Source: Cryomorphaceae bacterium (GTDB lineage Bacteria; Bacteroidota; Bacteroidia; Flavobacteriales; Schleiferiaceae). From it: a stretch of DNA of 64,000 bases. The stretch covers positions 1 through 64,000 of the forward strand of contig JAFIEY010000006.1 in the NCBI GenBank assembly GCA_020832345.1, in the 5' to 3' direction. A model generated the notes under the pieces. The model searched no databases. It saw only the letters and a list, made by a program, of their open reading frames with translations, and was not told the DNA's origin. A program made the position numbers and the translations under genes. Numbering within the stretch: position 1 is the stretch's first letter; every line of letters begins with the position of its first letter. This document shows positions 62,168 through 64,000 of this stretch, one piece after another.

Positions 62168-62311
62168 TGAGTCTGCTCCAAAAAGTTCTTTATTGTCAAA
62201 ATCTTCCTTGTCAGTAGCTTTTTGAAGCCTCACTAACAAACCGTTAGCTCCGGCCCAAAAATTCCCTCCGCGTCGATTTTGATTAAAATCATCCTTTTTG
62301 GAGTGAACTCA
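62168..62311 (+). repeat. TGAGTC repeat copy H (144-bp class)
   Basis: A full copy, the same length as copy A, 27 bp after the hypothetical lipoprotein. Ends read TGAGTCTGCTCCAAAAAG and CTTTTTGGAGTGAACTCA. It carries the CTAAC/GTTAG stem-loop of the 144-bp class. It fills much of the 383-bp gap before the ABC-F gene. Confidence 0.93.
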
Positions 62312-62488
62312 ATTATCAGAATCTAGTTTTTTTTGATTTCCTTGCAGGAACTTTTTGTTTACCACGAAACCAGCAAAATTCGAATATTCTAAATCTCTAC
62401 GAATGGCATTCCCATGTGTCCGAAACGTACTCCAAGTGCGTTACACAAGCTACAAGCGAAATGCATCACTGCGCTAAGGCGACCAAAG

Positions 62489-62518
62489 TTGTAATCCTTG
62501 TTTTCCTGCTTATCTTTG
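62489..62518 (+). promoter_or_regulatory. Two-box promoter of the ABC-F gene, close to its ATG
   Basis: TTG at 62489-62491 and TATCTTTG at 62511-62518 are separated by 19 bp. The -7 box ends 5 bp before the ATG at 62524, so the transcript may be leaderless or nearly so. Between repeat H and this promoter nothing else was recognised. Confidence 0.6.
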
Positions 62519-62523
62519 CCGCC

Positions 62524-64000
62524 ATGCTATCAGTACAACAAATCTCCCTGGAATTCCCCACGCGGGTCATATTCGATCAAATTAGTTTTCTTATTAATAC
62601 CGGTGACAAGGTCTCACTGGTAGGTAGAAACGGTGCCGGAAAATCAACATTGTTGAAAATTTTGGCCGGACAACAACCGCCCCAATCGGGAAGTGTAAAC
62701 AGACCAAAAGAGTTTAGTCTTGGGTATTTGCCACAAGAATTAAAACTTCCCCAAGGTAAATCCGTGCGCGAAGAAACCGAAACGGCCTTTGCCGAACTTC
62801 GTGCCATTGAAGCCAGAATGGAAGTCATTAACGAGCAACTCGCCACCCGTACCGACTACGAAAGTCAAGCATATATTGACCTGATTCAAGAGTTGACCGA
62901 TAAAACTCAACTCTACGAATTGAAGGGAGGATACAATGCCGCAGGGGAGGTGGAAAAGGTCTTATTTGGACTTGGGTTTCAACCCGAAGAACTGGATAGA
63001 TCGCTGGATACTTTTAGCGGAGGCTGGCGAATGCGGGTGGAACTTGCGAAAATCCTACTCCTCAATCACGACGTAATTCTTCTGGATGAACCTACCAATC
63101 ACCTCGATATTGAATCCATTATTTGGTTGGAAGATTTTTTGAAATCACATCCGGCGGCCATTGTGCTGGTTTCTCACGACCGTAACTTTATGGACAATGT
63201 GACCAATCGCACCATTGAAATTGTCAATGGAAAAATATACGATTATCCCGCACCATACTCCAGATTCCTCATCTTGAGAGAGGAACGCGTTCAGCAGCAA
63301 ATAAACGCCAAGAAAAATCAGGAAAAGGAAATTAAAGAAACCCAACAACTCATCGATCGGTTTAGGGCCAAGGCTTCAAAAGCTTCTTTTGCGCAGAGTT
63401 TGATTAAAAAACTCGATCGAATGGAAACCATTGGCGTGGACGAAATGGAGTCGGGTAAAATCAACTTTTCGTTTCCCCATGCCGAACCTTCTGGTAAAGT
63501 GGTGCTCAAAGTGGAGAATGTGAAAAAGTCCTACGGGGAAAAGCAAGTACTGCGCGGCGTAGATCTTGAAATTGAACGGGGAGATCGCGTGTCTTTTCTC
63601 GGCCAGAATGGGCAGGGAAAAACAACCCTCGTTAAGTTGCTCATGAATGAAATTCAAGGCGAAGGGGAAATTCAGTGGGGGCATAATGTGAAAATTGGCT
63701 ACTACGCCCAGGAGCAAACTTCTTGGTTGGACGGCGAAAAGACAGTATTACAGACAATTGAGGATGAGGCGCCAGATGATATTCGTCCGAGGGTAAGGAG
63801 TATGCTCGGTGCTTTTATGTTTTCTGGTGAAGAAGTGACCAAAAAAGTAAAAGTACTTTCCGGTGGAGAAAAAGGCCGACTGGCGTTGTGTAAATTACTA
63901 CTCAAACCTGTAAATGTGTTGGTGATGGACGAACCCACCAATCACTTGGATTTGCGTTCCAAGGACGTGTTAAAGCAAGCATTGCGAAACTTTCAGGGAA
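62524..64000 (+). CDS. ABC-F family ATPase (3' end outside the window)
   Basis: 492 codons are visible and the frame is open at the window edge. The first ABC domain has Walker A GRNGAGKST, signature FSGGWRMRVELAK and Walker B LLDEPTNHLD. A charged inter-domain linker follows (around RFRAKASKASFAQS). The second domain has GQNGQGKTT, LSGGEKGRLAL and MDEPTNHLD. ABC-F proteins act on the ribosome as translation factors or antibiotic-protection proteins; the absence of membrane segments fits. Which subfamily is undecided. Confidence 0.95.
   Translation, partial: MLSVQQISLEFPTRVIFDQISFLINTGDKVSLVGRNGAGKSTLLKILAGQQPPQSGSVNRPKEFSLGYLPQELKLPQGKSVREETETAFAELRAIEARMEVINEQLATRTDYESQAYIDLIQELTDKTQLYELKGGYNAAGEVEKVLFGLGFQPEELDRSLDTFSGGWRMRVELAKILLLNHDVILLDEPTNHLDIESIIWLEDFLKSHPAAIVLVSHDRNFMDNVTNRTIEIVNGKIYDYPAPYSRFLILREERVQQQINAKKNQEKEIKETQQLIDRFRAKASKASFAQSLIKKLDRMETIGVDEMESGKINFSFPHAEPSGKVVLKVENVKKSYGEKQVLRGVDLEIERGDRVSFLGQNGQGKTTLVKLLMNEIQGEGEIQWGHNVKIGYYAQEQTSWLDGEKTVLQTIEDEAPDDIRPRVRSMLGAFMFSGEEVTKKVKVLSGGEKGRLALCKLLLKPVNVLVMDEPTNHLDLRSKDVLKQALRNFQG

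Noticed and set aside
1-64000. CRISPR array, prophage, integrase or attachment site
   Set aside because: No regularly spaced direct repeats, phage genes, integrase or tRNA-end duplication were seen on either strand.

Overview
The window is a gene-dense, AT-rich chromosomal segment from a member of the Bacteroidota, most likely a marine, possibly cold-adapted Flavobacteriales-like organism (the rank below phylum is a guess). Pointers are the Bacteroidota promoter -7 motif TAnnTTTG ahead of many genes and both tRNAs, and families typical of the phylum: GLPGLI protein next to a TonB-type beta-barrel protein, DUF4920, DUF6132, DUF1573-YajC, group II GGGP synthase, a long GAPDH, fused DAHP synthase/chorismate mutase, and flavobacterial carotenoid genes. 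A DUF3494 ice-binding lipoprotein suggests contact with ice. No rRNA, prophage, transposase, CRISPR array or plasmid function was seen.

Layout. 1-75 is C/A low-complexity sequence, probably a contig end. 91-5727 (minus): flippase, GT4 and GT39 glycosyltransferases, ClpS and Der. 5841-7366: tRNA-Leu(CAA), yajC and a DUF1573 lipoprotein. 7367-15393: MutM-like glycosylase, CPXCG protein, a DUF4920/cytochrome c/mnmD operon, DUF389 protein with exonuclease III, a thioredoxin-like protein, a bacilliredoxin and DAHP synthase/chorismate mutase. 15573-29991: ice-binding protein, POT transporter, mtaB, inositol monophosphatase, a DUF6132-rhodanese-thioredoxin operon, an ArsC-like protein, GGGP synthase-pnuC-nadR kinase, GAPDH, a J-domain protein, hisS and an esterase. 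30275-39623 is an unbroken plus-strand run: YwqK-like protein, crtD-cruF-crtZ-lycopene cyclase, PIG-L deacetylase, a 33-residue membrane peptide, a sodium:solute symporter and a TPR protein. 39700-45471 (minus): conserved hypothetical, priA, recR, pepE and an Asp-box lipoprotein. 45673-64000: barrel protein, fbp, tRNA-Arg(CCG), porin-like protein, GLPGLI/TonB proteins, pckA, DUF423 and DUF4476-like proteins, a saccharopine-dehydrogenase-family protein, two lipoproteins and the start of an ABC-F gene.

Working together: fbp, pckA and a long GAPDH point to active gluconeogenesis. CrtD, CruF, CrtZ and a fused lycopene cyclase can make a monocyclic myxol/saproxanthin-type carotenoid, but crtB and crtI are not in the window. 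PnuC plus a nicotinamide riboside kinase form an NAD precursor salvage pair.

The least explained signal is a family of eight dispersed intergenic repeats, here called TGAGTC repeats. Four copies of about 127 bp, two of 144 bp, one truncated copy and one 52-bp hairpin copy share 18-bp terminal inverted repeats. On one strand the arms pair fully in RNA through two G-U wobbles, and the two size classes differ by a compensatory pair in the stem. I know of no described family with this sequence, but I could not search for one.
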